Shown piece by piece: positions 1 to 8,081 of a DNA stretch of 64,000 bases. The stretch spans positions 6,464,501 through 6,528,500 of the forward strand of contig NZ_CP012670.1 of NCBI RefSeq assembly GCF_004135735.1, in the 5' to 3' direction. Under the pieces are notes generated by a model that did no database searches, was not told where the DNA came from, and saw nothing but the letters and a program-made list of their open reading frames with translations. The stretch's first letter is position 1. Each line of letters begins with the position of its first letter. The stretch is from Sorangium cellulosum (GTDB lineage: Bacteria > Myxococcota_A > Polyangia > Polyangiales > Polyangiaceae). Made by a program: the position numbers and the translations under genes.

Positions 1-169
1 AGCGGAGCCGGACTCACCGAAGCGAGCAGGCGCACGCGGCAGAGGCCGCGTGGGGGGTAGAGCACCGTCCCACGCGCATGGTATCAACGGGCCGCGACGC
101 GCACCGCCATCAGATGGCCTGGACTCGACGCCCGGCGCTCGCGCGCCGGGCACGCAGGAGCTTCGGCGC

Positions 170-1381
170 ATGAAGATGATGACCCTCGGACCCTTTGAAG
201 GGAACGCGTGGCTGCTGGGCCGAAAGATCGAGCGCGCGGTCGCGGAGTGGAGAGAGCCGGCGCGGCTCGCCCTCGTGGCCATGCCCAGCGGGACGCGGCA
301 CGAGGAGTACCTCGCGGCGATCGAGGACGCGACGGGCGTCCCCGTGGTCGGGGCCACCACCGGAGGAGCGTCCTTCACGGAGCGCGGCTTCAGCAGGAGC
401 GGGATCTCGTGCGCGTTCCTCGGCGGCGCGAGCCTCGAGGTGGCGTGCGGCGCGGCGCGCGAGCTGCGCGCGGATCACGGCAGGAGCATCCGGGCAGCGC
501 TGAGCGACATCGATGAGGCCCACTCGAGCAGCGGCCCGCGCAGCGCCGCGCCGAGCTCGATGCTGGTCCTCGCCGACGCCTTCGCGTGCGACGGCGACGA
601 GCTCGCCACCTGCCTCCGCCAGGGCGTGCCGCCGCACACCCGCGTCTTCGGCGGGACCGCGGGCGACGGCTGGAGCTTCGAGGGCGGGGCGCGCGTGTTC
701 GTGGATCGCAAGGCGCTCACGGACGCGGCCGTCCTGGTGCGCCTCACGCACCGGCACCGGGTGAACATCGACGTGCTCCACGGGTTCCGCGCGGCCGAGC
801 GGGCGCGGGATCTCACGATCACCGACATCGAGCGGAACGTCCTGCGGACGCTCGACGGGCAACCCGCGGCGCGGGTGTACGAGGAAGAGCTCACGCGGCT
901 CGGGCTCCGCTCGAGCGGCGAGGGGTTGCTCCAGACCATGGCGAAGCACGCGCTCGGCGCGAGGACGCCCTTCGGCGAGGCGCTGAAGATCCGGGCGCCG
1001 CTCGCGGTCCGGGCGGACGGCGCGATCGTGCTGACGGGCGGGCTCTCGCGCGGCCAGATGGTGCGGCTCGTGAACGCGCCGGGCGACTCGCTGCTCCAGG
1101 CGGCGAAGAGCCTGTCCACCCGGGTGCTCGGGTCGCTGCCGGCGGTGTCGGGAGCGCTCGTGTTCGACTGCGCCTCCCGGCTCCGCCTGCTCGGCGAGCA
1201 CTACCGCGAGGAGGTGCGCGCGCTGCTCTCGCCGAGCGCGCCGTCGCACCCGACGTTCGGGGTGACCTGCTACGGGCAGATCGCGAAGTTCGGGGGGAGC
1301 GTGGAGGCCTTCCACAACACGAGCGCCGTCATGGTGGCGTGGAGCGAGGCCGATCAGGGGGCGGGGTCGCCGGGCGCGTGA
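170..1381 (+). CDS. FIST domain sensory protein
   Basis: A soluble protein of about 403 residues resembling FIST_N plus FIST_C proteins, a family thought to sense small ligands in signal transduction. The N-terminal half has the family-type GATTGGASF and FGGTAGDGW segments; the C-terminal half has the GQIAKFGG and FHNTSAV segments. I chose the ATG at 170 because AGGAG lies about 9 nt upstream; the frame is open further upstream, but that part is low-complexity Arg/Pro/Gly. There is no kinase or receiver domain attached and no partner next door. The neighbour ldh is convergent. Ligand unknown. Confidence 0.8.
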   Translation: MKMMTLGPFEGNAWLLGRKIERAVAEWREPARLALVAMPSGTRHEEYLAAIEDATGVPVVGATTGGASFTERGFSRSGISCAFLGGASLEVACGAARELRADHGRSIRAALSDIDEAHSSSGPRSAAPSSMLVLADAFACDGDELATCLRQGVPPHTRVFGGTAGDGWSFEGGARVFVDRKALTDAAVLVRLTHRHRVNIDVLHGFRAAERARDLTITDIERNVLRTLDGQPAARVYEEELTRLGLRSSGEGLLQTMAKHALGARTPFGEALKIRAPLAVRADGAIVLTGGLSRGQMVRLVNAPGDSLLQAAKSLSTRVLGSLPAVSGALVFDCASRLRLLGEHYREEVRALLSPSAPSHPTFGVTCYGQIAKFGGSVEAFHNTSAVMVAWSEADQGAGSPGA

Positions 1382-1452
1382 GCCGCTCCCGGGGATGAGC
1401 CAGGGGGCGCCGAGCTCTCACCCCGAGGGGGGGTCGCGCTCGAGGTGCGCCA

Positions 1453-2415
1453 TCAAAACCCGAGCGACCTGACCGCCTTGCGGATCGTGTCCGCGCTGGC
1501 CCGGACGCCGGCCTCCTCCTCGGGGCTCATCGGGATCGGCAGCTGCGACCCGACGCCGGAGCGGTTCACGACGCACGGCACGCTCAGGCACACGTCGTCG
1601 ATCCCGCGGTAGCCGCTCAGCAGGCTGCTGACGGGCAGCACGCGGTTCTCGTCGCGGAGCAGGGCTTCCAGGATCTTGGCGGTCGCCAGGCCGATCGCGT
1701 AGTTGGTCGCGCCCTTGCCGGAGATCACCTGGGCGGCGGCGTTCTTCACGTCCAGGAAGATCTCCGTCCGGTCGCGCTCGGTGAGCTTTCCGTGGCCGGC
1801 GACGGACCACTCGTCCAGCGGGATGTTCGCCACGCTCGCGCTGCTCCACAGCGGGACCTCGCTGTCGCCGTGCTCGCCCGCGATGTAGGCGTGGACGTTC
1901 TGCACGGCCACCTTCAGCCGGCTGGCGATCAGGAACCGGAAGCGGCTGCTGTCGAGCACCGTGCCGCTGCCGAGCACGCGGGCGGGCGGGAGGCCGGTCA
2001 GCTTGAGCGTGACATAGGTGATCACGTCGACCGGGTTCGTCACCAGCAGCAAGAGCGCGTCGGGCGCGACGGCCTGGAGCTTCGGCAGGAGGGAACGGCA
2101 GATCGCGACGTTCGCGGTGGCCAGGTCCATCCGGCTCTGACCGGGCTTCTGCTTCGCGCCGGCGGTGATGACGACCACGTGCGCTCCGCGGCAGATCTCG
2201 ACGTCGTCGCTGCCCTCGAGCGTGGCGGCCGGGACGAACTGCAGGCCGTGGTTCAGGTCGAGCACCTCGGCGTCGACCTTGGCCCGGTTCACGTCGAACA
2301 GAGCAATCTGCTTCGCCACGCCGCGGAGCAGACACGCGTAGGCGATCGTCGCGCCGACGCTGCCGGCGCCCACCACCGCGACCTTGCTGGGAGAGACGGA
2401 CTGGTGCTCAGGCAT
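1453..2415 (-). CDS. ldh: L-lactate dehydrogenase
   Basis: NAD-dependent L-lactate dehydrogenase interconverting pyruvate and lactate, 320 residues, normal family length. The Rossmann glycine motif VGAGSVGATIA is at residues 15-25, the substrate loop has Q89 and R95, and the catalytic set D155, R158 and H182 (in GEHGDSEVPLWS) is intact. Q89 is the residue expected in lactate rather than malate dehydrogenases, which carry Arg there. No strong ribosome-binding site precedes the ATG. It is monocistronic, convergent with the FIST gene and divergent from arsR. Confidence 0.93.
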   Translation of the reverse strand: MPEHQSVSPSKVAVVGAGSVGATIAYACLLRGVAKQIALFDVNRAKVDAEVLDLNHGLQFVPAATLEGSDDVEICRGAHVVVITAGAKQKPGQSRMDLATANVAICRSLLPKLQAVAPDALLLLVTNPVDVITYVTLKLTGLPPARVLGSGTVLDSSRFRFLIASRLKVAVQNVHAYIAGEHGDSEVPLWSSASVANIPLDEWSVAGHGKLTERDRTEIFLDVKNAAAQVISGKGATNYAIGLATAKILEALLRDENRVLPVSSLLSGYRGIDDVCLSVPCVVNRSGVGSQLPIPMSPEEEAGVRASADTIRKAVRSLGF

Positions 2416-2538
2416 ACCGATCGAGGTAGCGCAGCGGAGTGATCAGACCAAGCCAAATCAGACCGTTCCAGGCGGCGCACCTCGGCGACCTCGGCGAGGC
2501 GACGGACCTGCCCTGAAGGGCGCCCGGCGATCCGGCGC

Positions 2539-2571
2539 TTGACATTTATATGCACGACCGTGTATATACAC
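2539..2571 (+). promoter_or_regulatory. arsR promoter with overlapping operator
   Basis: A textbook -35 TTGACA at 2539-2544 is followed by a TATATA -10 at 2563-2568 (18 bp spacer). The interrupted palindrome TATATGCAC-N4-GTGTATATA (2547-2568, one mismatch) fills the spacer and covers the -10, with the perfect core GTGTATATACAC at 2560-2571. A start site about 7 nt after the -10 falls on or next to the ATG at 2576, so the mRNA would be leaderless. Autorepression by the encoded ArsR protein is inferred from position. Confidence 0.7.
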
Positions 2572-2575
2572 ATCA

Positions 2576-2917
2576 ATGCAACTGGACGTCTTCCAGGCGC
2601 TCGCCGATCCGACGCGTCGTCGCATCGTCGAGGCCCTTCGCGACGGCGAGCAGCAGGTCGCGGACGTCGTCGAGAAGGCCGGGATCCACCAGTCCGGCGT
2701 CTCGCGGCACCTCCGCATTCTCTCGGAGTCGGGCTTCGTCTCGATGCGACCGGACGGGCAGCGCCGCCTGTACGCCTTGAAGCCGGAGCCGTTTCAAGAG
2801 CTCGAGACGTGGCTCAACCAGTACCGAGATGTGTGGGACGCGCGGCTGGATCGCTTCGGAGCCGCGCTGGAGAAGAGACAACAGGCTCGTCGAGCCAGGA
2901 AGAGGAGCAAGCAGTGA
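2576..2917 (+). CDS. ArsR-family transcriptional regulator
   Basis: A 113-residue winged helix-turn-helix repressor of the ArsR/SmtB fold: DVFQALADPTRRRIVEALRDGE at the N-terminus, then the recognition helix region HQSGVSRHLRILSESGFV around residues 39-56, and a wing with RPDGQRRLYAL. The metal-binding ELCVCDL motif of arsenic sensors is absent, so it is of the non-metal, AHSA1-linked type. Its TGA overlaps the ATG of the next gene (TGATG), implying translational coupling. There is no room for a Shine-Dalgarno between the promoter and the start. Confidence 0.9.
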   Translation: MQLDVFQALADPTRRRIVEALRDGEQQVADVVEKAGIHQSGVSRHLRILSESGFVSMRPDGQRRLYALKPEPFQELETWLNQYRDVWDARLDRFGAALEKRQQARRARKRSKQ

Positions 2918-3408
2918 TGAGCAACGAGAGCAGGCCGCGCGGCGAGGCGAAGGTCGTCATCGAGCGCACCTACCGTGCGGGCATCGAGGACGTGTGGGAC
3001 CTCTGGACCACGAAGGAAGGCTTCGAGTCGTGGTGGGGGCCGCAGGGCTTCCGCGCCGAGGTCCAGGAGCTCGACGCGCGCGTGGGCGGAGCGCTTCGGT
3101 ACGAGATGATCGCCGACTCGCCGGAGATGATCGCGGCGATGAAGCAGATGGGCCAACCGACGTCCCACGCGACCCGCTCTCGCTTCACCGAGCTGAGGCC
3201 CCGCGAGCGGCTCGTCCTCACCAACGTCATCGACTTCCTCCCCGGCGTCGCGACCTACGAGAGCGACATCGCCGTGGACTTCTTCACGGTCGGTGACCGC
3301 GTTCGCATGGTGGTCACGCTGGATGCCATGCACAGCGAAGAGTTCACCAGGATGCAGAAGGAAGGCTTCACGAGCCAGCTCACCAAGCTCGACACACGGT
3401 TCTCCTAG
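2917..3408 (+). CDS. SRPBCC/AHSA1 domain protein
   Basis: A 163-residue START-like lipid- or ligand-binding fold protein of the activator of Hsp90 ATPase homologue (AHSA1) group. The typical opening (IERTYRAGIEDVWDLWTTKEGFESWWGP) and the ending HSEEFTRMQKEGFTSQLTKL are present. The start ATG overlaps the arsR stop codon, and an AGGAG lies upstream inside arsR. ArsR-AHSA1 pairs are a common two-gene unit in proteobacteria and actinobacteria; the ligand is not known. Expression is probably set by the arsR promoter. Confidence 0.87.
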   Translation: MSNESRPRGEAKVVIERTYRAGIEDVWDLWTTKEGFESWWGPQGFRAEVQELDARVGGALRYEMIADSPEMIAAMKQMGQPTSHATRSRFTELRPRERLVLTNVIDFLPGVATYESDIAVDFFTVGDRVRMVVTLDAMHSEEFTRMQKEGFTSQLTKLDTRFS

Positions 3409-3567
3409 GCCTCTCGGCCGGCCCCCGTCCCCCGCGGGCCATGGCGGCCGGCGCTGCCTCCCGGAGGGCTTCGCGGCGGCATCTACCGCGGTGAGGCTCC
3501 GGTGAGGCGTCGAGGCCTCGCCCGGAGAGCTTTCGCCAGGCAGCGCCGCAGGGCGTAGAATCCCGCG

Positions 3568-4014
3568 ATGAACGACGTTCGCGACATCAGCCACGACGAG
3601 GCGCGCGTGGCGGAGCTGGTCCGCTCCGCGCGCCGCGTCGCCGTGCTCGGCATCAAGACCGAGGCGCAGGCGGACCAGCCCGCCTTCTACGTCCCGAGCT
3701 ACCTGCAGGGCGCCGGCCTGGAGGTGATCCCGGTCCCCGTCTACTACCCCGACGTGACGACCCTCCTCGGCCAGCCGGTCTACCGCCGCGTGGCCGACGT
3801 CCCGGGCCCGGTCGACATCGTCGACGTCTTCCGGCGCGGCCAGGACGTCCCCGCGCACCTCGACGATCTCCTCGCCGCCAGGCCGCGCGCCGTCTGGCTG
3901 CAGACCGGCATCCGGAACGACCAGGTCGCAGAGCGGCTGATCGAGGCGGGTATCCTCGTCGTGCAGAGCCGCTGCCTCATGGTCGATCACCGCCGCTTCG
4001 CCGGGCGCGGCTGA
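3568..4014 (+). CDS. CoA-binding domain protein (YccU-like)
   Basis: A 148-residue stand-alone CoA_binding_2 protein with a Rossmann-like fold. Visible family traits are VAVLGIKTEAQADQPAFYVPSYLQ near the N-terminus, the VDIVDVFRRGQDVPAHLDD segment and AVWLQTGIRNDQVAERLIEAGILVVQSRCLMVDH at the C-terminus. The family binds CoA in the few cases studied and has no agreed cellular role. It stands alone between the arsR unit and a large palindrome that begins 30 nt after its stop. Confidence 0.85.
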   Translation: MNDVRDISHDEARVAELVRSARRVAVLGIKTEAQADQPAFYVPSYLQGAGLEVIPVPVYYPDVTTLLGQPVYRRVADVPGPVDIVDVFRRGQDVPAHLDDLLAARPRAVWLQTGIRNDQVAERLIEAGILVVQSRCLMVDHRRFAGRG

Positions 4015-4043
4015 GCCCCCGCCATGCGCCGCGGCCCCGCGCG

Positions 4044-4159
4044 CGGATGGTGCGGCCCTCTGGGGGCTCACCTCCGGGGCTTGCGTTCCGGCGAGCCCCT
4101 TTGGTGGCTCGCCTGCACTCCAGCCCCTCCGGTGAGCCCCCAGAGGGCCGCACCATCCG
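4044..4159. repeat. Large palindromic element, copy A
   Basis: Perfect 29-bp inverted arms (4044-4072 and 4131-4159) enclose a centre that contains a second 8-bp hairpin (GGCGAGCC at 4090-4097, GGCTCGCC at 4105-4112). The 80-nt core 4062-4141 recurs in opposite orientation at 58666-58746 with two substitutions and one 1-nt indel, whereas the outer 18 bp of the arms are unrelated to the outer arms of that copy. It lies 30 nt after the CoA-binding gene and would also act as a strong transcript-end hairpin. Confidence 0.9.
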
Positions 4160-4281
4160 CTCGCGCCTCGCCGTGGCGCCCGCCGGGCTCGTGACCTGAA
4201 CAGACGCTCCCCACCGGGGCCAGGACGCGCTACGCTCGGCGCGGGCGCCGCGGTCGTCGGCGCCCCCTGCCCGCCCCGCCC

Positions 4282-5319
4282 ATGCCGCGCCCCGTGAACA
4301 ACCCTCCGAACCCGTGGTCGTCGACGCACGTGGACTACCTGGAAGAGGCGCCTCCGGCGACGCTGCAGGTGTTCGAGGAGCAGGCGCGCTCGATCATCAC
4401 CTCGAACGACAGCCCCGATCTTCCTTTCCGCTTCAGCGTCAACCCGTACCGGGGCTGCATCCACGCGTGCGCGTACTGCTATGCCCGCCCGTCGCATCAG
4501 TACCTCGGGTGGGGCGCCGGGACCGATTTCGATCGCAAGATCGTGGTCAAGACGAACGCGCCCGAGCTGCTCGAGCGGGAGCTCGACCGGCCGAGCTGGC
4601 AGGGCGACACGATCGTGTTCTCCGGGAACGTCGATTGCTATCAGCCGCTCGAGGCGAGCTATGCGCTCACGCGCCGCTGCCTCGAGGTGTGCCTCGCCTT
4701 CCGGAACCCGGTCTCGCTGATCACGAAGGGCGCGCTCGTGCGGCGCGACGTGGCCCTGCTCGGGGAGCTCGCGCGGCGCGCGCGCGCCCGCGTCCACTTC
4801 AGCATTCCCTTCGCCGACGACGCGGTGGCGCGCAAGATGGAGCCGTACGCGAGCCGCTCGTCGCTGCGCTTCGAGGCGATGCGCGCGCTGTCCGAGGCGG
4901 GCGTGCGGACCGGGATCTCCCTGTCACCGATGATCCCCGGGCTGAACGACAGCGACGTCCCGGAGCTGCTCGAGCGGGCCCGCGACGCCGGCGCGGAGAG
5001 CGCCTTCATGATGCCGCTGCGCCTGCCGCGCGAGGTCCTCCCCGTGTTCGACGAGCGCCTGGAGGCCGCCTTCCCGGAGCGCGCCGGCAAGGTCCGGCGG
5101 GCCATCCAGGAGCTGCGGGGCGGCAAGATGAACGAGGGCGCCTTCGGGGCGCGCTTCCAGGGCATGGGGCCGCGCTGGGCGGCGATCCAGCGGCTGTTCG
5201 AGGTGCACTGCCGGCGGCTCGGGCTGAACGCCGCGCGCGGGAGCGAGGAGGAGGTCGGCGAGGGGGAGCGCTCGACCTTCCGGCGCCCGCGCCGCCAGGG
5301 GACGCTGTTCGATCTCTGA
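4282..5319 (+). CDS. PA0069-type radical SAM protein
   Basis: A 345-residue radical SAM enzyme of the spore-photolyase-like group (PA0069/Rv2578c type). The 4Fe-4S motif CIHACAYCYA (CX3CX2C) follows FRFSVNPYRG, and GWGAGTDFDRKIVVKTNAPELLE is typical of this subgroup. Downstream blocks include FSGNVDCYQPLE, SLITKGALVRRD and GISLSPMIPGLNDSD. The enzymatic reaction of the subgroup is not established; a role in DNA repair has been suggested only by similarity to spore photoproduct lyase. ATG at 4282 gives the usual family length. Confidence 0.88.
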   Translation: MPRPVNNPPNPWSSTHVDYLEEAPPATLQVFEEQARSIITSNDSPDLPFRFSVNPYRGCIHACAYCYARPSHQYLGWGAGTDFDRKIVVKTNAPELLERELDRPSWQGDTIVFSGNVDCYQPLEASYALTRRCLEVCLAFRNPVSLITKGALVRRDVALLGELARRARARVHFSIPFADDAVARKMEPYASRSSLRFEAMRALSEAGVRTGISLSPMIPGLNDSDVPELLERARDAGAESAFMMPLRLPREVLPVFDERLEAAFPERAGKVRRAIQELRGGKMNEGAFGARFQGMGPRWAAIQRLFEVHCRRLGLNAARGSEEEVGEGERSTFRRPRRQGTLFDL

Positions 5320-5428
5320 GCTCGACCGCAGGCCCGAGGAGCCCGGTGAGATCGAGGAGCAGCGCGAGGGGCAGCCCCTCGGTTCTCCGCTCTCTCTCCT
5401 GCCCGGGCCCTGCGCCGGCGCCGCGCGC

Positions 5429-6119
5429 TTACGCGGCAGCTCGGCGGCGACGACGGACCAAGGCGCCGAGCCCTGCCACGAGCAATCCGACGAGCGCGCC
5501 GCGCGACCGCTGACCACTCGCGGCCAGGGTACAGCCGCCCTCATCCGCGTCGGACGGCGCGCCGTCGGAGCCTGTCGTGGCCGAACCGCCCTGTCCGGAA
5601 GCGGTACTCCCCCCCGCGGTGCTCGTCGAGCCGCCCGTGGCTCCGCCCGCGCCGTTCGCCGCCTCCGGTGCCGGCTGCGCCACCCCCTTCGCCGGAGGCG
5701 CTGCCGCCTCCGGCTCCACCGCCGCCCCCGCCTTCTCCGGTGGCCGGAGGATCCATATCGAGCCCGAAGAAGCGCACGACGTCAGCCCACAAGCCTCGCC
5801 CCGAGAGATCGTGCGGGGCGCCCTGCGCGACGTTCGTCTCCAGAACGAGCTCTCCCGCAGCGTTCTTGGAAGAGATCCGAGCCCAGGTATCCAGCGAACC
5901 CCTGAAGCTGCCCGTCGTACCGTCGGCGTCAGTCAGACCAAGGACGTTCGTCCACAGCGCGACCTCGGCAGGAGAGTTCGGATTGTAGTTGAGCGCGCTG
6001 TCGCCCGTTCCGTGCCAGAGCTGAACTCGAGGCCGTGCGCCGGTGAAGCCCGGATGCGCATCGCGCACGATGTCACCCCACTGGGCAGCAGTCCTGTTGG
6101 CAGGGGTCGACCAGTTCTA
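5429..6119 (-). pseudogene. Decayed CE1/PHB-depolymerase-type esterase with MYXO-CTERM tail
   Basis: Only the C-terminal part of a secreted esterase is recognisable. Reading down from an in-frame stop at 6119-6117, the peptide passes through TAAQWGDIVRDAHPGF, RPRVQLWHGTGDSALNY and ALWTNVLGL, which match the end of CE1 acetylxylan/feruloyl-esterase-like proteins. The Gly/Ser linker then changes frame near 5690-5720, and the other frame continues through a Ser/Thr/Gly linker to a tail of one Cys, a hydrophobic helix and an Arg cluster ending at 5429, a MYXO-CTERM sorting signal. The N-terminal catalytic part is missing. The frame change lies near a GGGGG run and could be a sequencing error; the upstream truncation would remain. 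Confidence 0.6.
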
Positions 6120-6814
6120 CGAGTTGCCTCCCGTCCCGGCTCCAGCGGGGACACCGGCCAGCACGGATATCATATTTTTGCGGAGCAGACCGGGCGCGTG
6201 GGCAAAACAAGCCCGCTCGCTGGGCGACGAGGCTTGGCGCTTCGGAAGGACCCGTCAGCGTCGCGGGCCTCGCAGAAGATCCGGTGGTCGTCGCGCTGCT
6301 CCCAGCGGGTCGCGACCCGCCAGTCAGGATCGGTGGCGACGGGACGGGATGGGCCGGGGCGCAGGGGAGCCCGGAGAGAGCGAGCGAGGAACACTGCATG
6401 TCTCCGAGCGCGCTCGACCGACGGTCCGGGCCGCGCAGCAGCTCGTCGGACAGAGCCTGGCCGCGGCGTGGCCGGCCGCGCTCGCCGGATCGCCCGAGCC
6501 GGCCCCTCACGTGCCCCGCGCGCCCACGGGGCGCCACGGTGGTCGCAGGTAGCCGAACGACGGCTCGCCCCCCGCGGCCACGCCCCGCGCCCGCGAGGGG
6601 CGCCGGCCCACGCGCTCGGCGGACAGCCGCGGAGCTCTCCGCGCACCGCGCCCGCGAGGGTCACCGCGGCCCCGCTCGCGATGGGCCTTGCGACCCACGC
6701 AAAGAATGGGGTACCACGGAGAGCGCAGTGCGTTTCCGGGGGGTCGCACCGGGGCGGCCCGCTCATCGCTTATCCTGCGCACGCGGCGGCGCCGTCCGCC
6801 GCTGACGAGACCTC
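6120..6814. other. Intergenic region, no convincing gene
   Basis: About 700 bp between the esterase remnant and the HAMP protein. Open frames exist on both strands, but their products are Arg/Pro/Ala-rich without domains and look like GC-driven shadow frames. The lower-GC stretch around 6165-6185 (ATATCATATTTTTG) may mark an old junction where the esterase N-terminus was lost. The promoter of the HAMP gene should lie near the right end, but no clear consensus was seen. Confidence 0.4.
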
Positions 6815-7588
6815 ATGACCTCTCCCGCCCAGGATCGCACCACGCCTCGCTCGCCAAGCCGCCGCAGATTGCTCCTGAACCCGCGCTTCCAGCTCAAGTA
6901 CACGGGGCTCCTGGTCGCGGTGGTGCTCGCGGTCATGGCCGCGCTCGGACTCGTGATCTGGCAGACGGCGGGCGTCGCGACCGAGCAGGCGCGGATCGCG
7001 GCGACCCAGGCGGAGCGCGCGCTCACCGAGGCGGCGAACAGCGCGAGCATCCTGAAGATGAGCGCCGCGGCCCTCGGCGGCGACGAGCTCGGCAGCACCC
7101 TCGAGCAGGAGCTCGAGAAGACGAACCGCGAGCACCAGCAGAACCTCGCCGAGGTCGCCGCGCGGCGCGCCCACGTCGAGGAGCAGCGAGAGCGCCTCCT
7201 CTACATCCTGGTCGGCGGCGGCGCGCTCCTCCTCCTCGTCCTCGGCGTGCTCGGCGTGTTCATCACGCAGCGCATCGTCGGGCCGGTGCACCAGCTCAAG
7301 CGCCTGTGCCGGCAGGTCGGGACGACGCGGCTCACCATCGGTGAGGGGCTGCGCAAGGGCGATGAGCTCGGAGACCTGTTCGACACGTTCGTGCAGATGA
7401 CCTATTCGCTCAAGGCGCTCCAGACAGGCAGGCTCGCCACGCTCGACGCGGCGATCGAGAAGGCCGAGGCCCAGAACGCCTCGGCCGAGGTCCTCGCCGG
7501 GCTGCGCGCGCTGAGGGCGCAGCTCTGCCTCGGCCTCGACGAGTCCGAGGCCGTGCGGCGCCGCGCACCGAAAGGCGGTCAGGGATGA
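6815..7588 (+). CDS. HAMP-domain membrane signalling protein
   Basis: 257 residues. Transmembrane helix 1 at about residues 31-51, a helical, coiled-coil-prone segment to about 125 (TQAERALTEAANSASILK), transmembrane helix 2 at about 128-151, then a cytoplasmic HAMP domain at about 152-203 with P157 and the GDELGDLFDTF motif. A short helical tail follows and no kinase, cyclase or chemoreceptor output is attached. It may pass a signal to a separate partner. The next gene, a TerB-like protein, starts 25 nt downstream, so the two are probably co-transcribed. Confidence 0.75.
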   Translation: MTSPAQDRTTPRSPSRRRLLLNPRFQLKYTGLLVAVVLAVMAALGLVIWQTAGVATEQARIAATQAERALTEAANSASILKMSAAALGGDELGSTLEQELEKTNREHQQNLAEVAARRAHVEEQRERLLYILVGGGALLLLVLGVLGVFITQRIVGPVHQLKRLCRQVGTTRLTIGEGLRKGDELGDLFDTFVQMTYSLKALQTGRLATLDAAIEKAEAQNASAEVLAGLRALRAQLCLGLDESEAVRRRAPKGGQG

Positions 7589-7613
7589 GGCGAATCGCCG
7601 TCACGGAGCCGAC

Positions 7614-8072
7614 ATGAAGCCCCCCGCGTTGGTCCAGCAGGCGGCCGGCTTGCTCCGCGCTCGCTTCGACCTGAACGAGTACAACCCGACCCCGATCGTC
7701 GATCTCGGCGCGCTCGTGGCGAACGCCGACGGCAACGTCGACGCCGAGGAGCTCGACGCCCTGCGGCAGCTCATCGAGCCGATGCTCGGCGCCGAGCTCA
7801 ACGCCGAGCTCGTCCGCTACCTCATCGAGGCGAGCCTCAAGGTGATCGCGGCGGCGGGCGTCGAGCCCCGGGTGCGCCTGCTCGCCGAGATCCTCATGGA
7901 TTGCGACGCGGTGGAGGAGGGCATCATCATCGCGCTCGCGGTGGCGCACGCGAGCGAGGGGCTCTCCGCGTCCGAGCGCGCGGTCATCGAGTCGCTCGCC
8001 CGCGCCGCCCGGCTCCCGGCGGGCCGGCTCGATCGCCTGAGCGACGACGTCCGGGCGGCGTTCGCCACCTGA
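7614..8072 (+). CDS. TerB-like domain protein
   Basis: A 152-residue all-helical cytoplasmic protein resembling TerB/DjlA N-terminal domains. It shows two halves with acidic loops (VANADGNVDAEELDAL near residues 35-50 and AHASEGLSASERAVIESLA near 117-135), as in the TerB metal-binding fold. It follows the HAMP gene closely and is convergent with the RqcH-like gene. The family is linked to tellurite resistance and membrane-associated stress complexes, but no other ter gene is here, so function is unassigned. Confidence 0.6.
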   Translation: MKPPALVQQAAGLLRARFDLNEYNPTPIVDLGALVANADGNVDAEELDALRQLIEPMLGAELNAELVRYLIEASLKVIAAAGVEPRVRLLAEILMDCDAVEEGIIIALAVAHASEGLSASERAVIESLARAARLPAGRLDRLSDDVRAAFAT

Positions 8073-8081
8073 GGCGCGGCG

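Noticed and set aside
1453..2415. Malate dehydrogenase
   Set aside because: The specificity position is Gln (Q89), as in lactate dehydrogenases, not Arg.
2794..4797. Minus-strand frame of 667 codons across four plus-strand genes
   Set aside because: Antisense to genes with clear domains and with low-complexity composition.
5680..5730. Programmed ribosomal frameshift in the esterase linker
   Set aside because: No slippery heptamer of the known type and the N-terminal part is missing anyway, so decay or sequencing error is simpler.
6170..6766. Minus-strand open frame of about 198 codons
   Set aside because: Arg/Pro/Ala composition and no motif; antisense frames also open.
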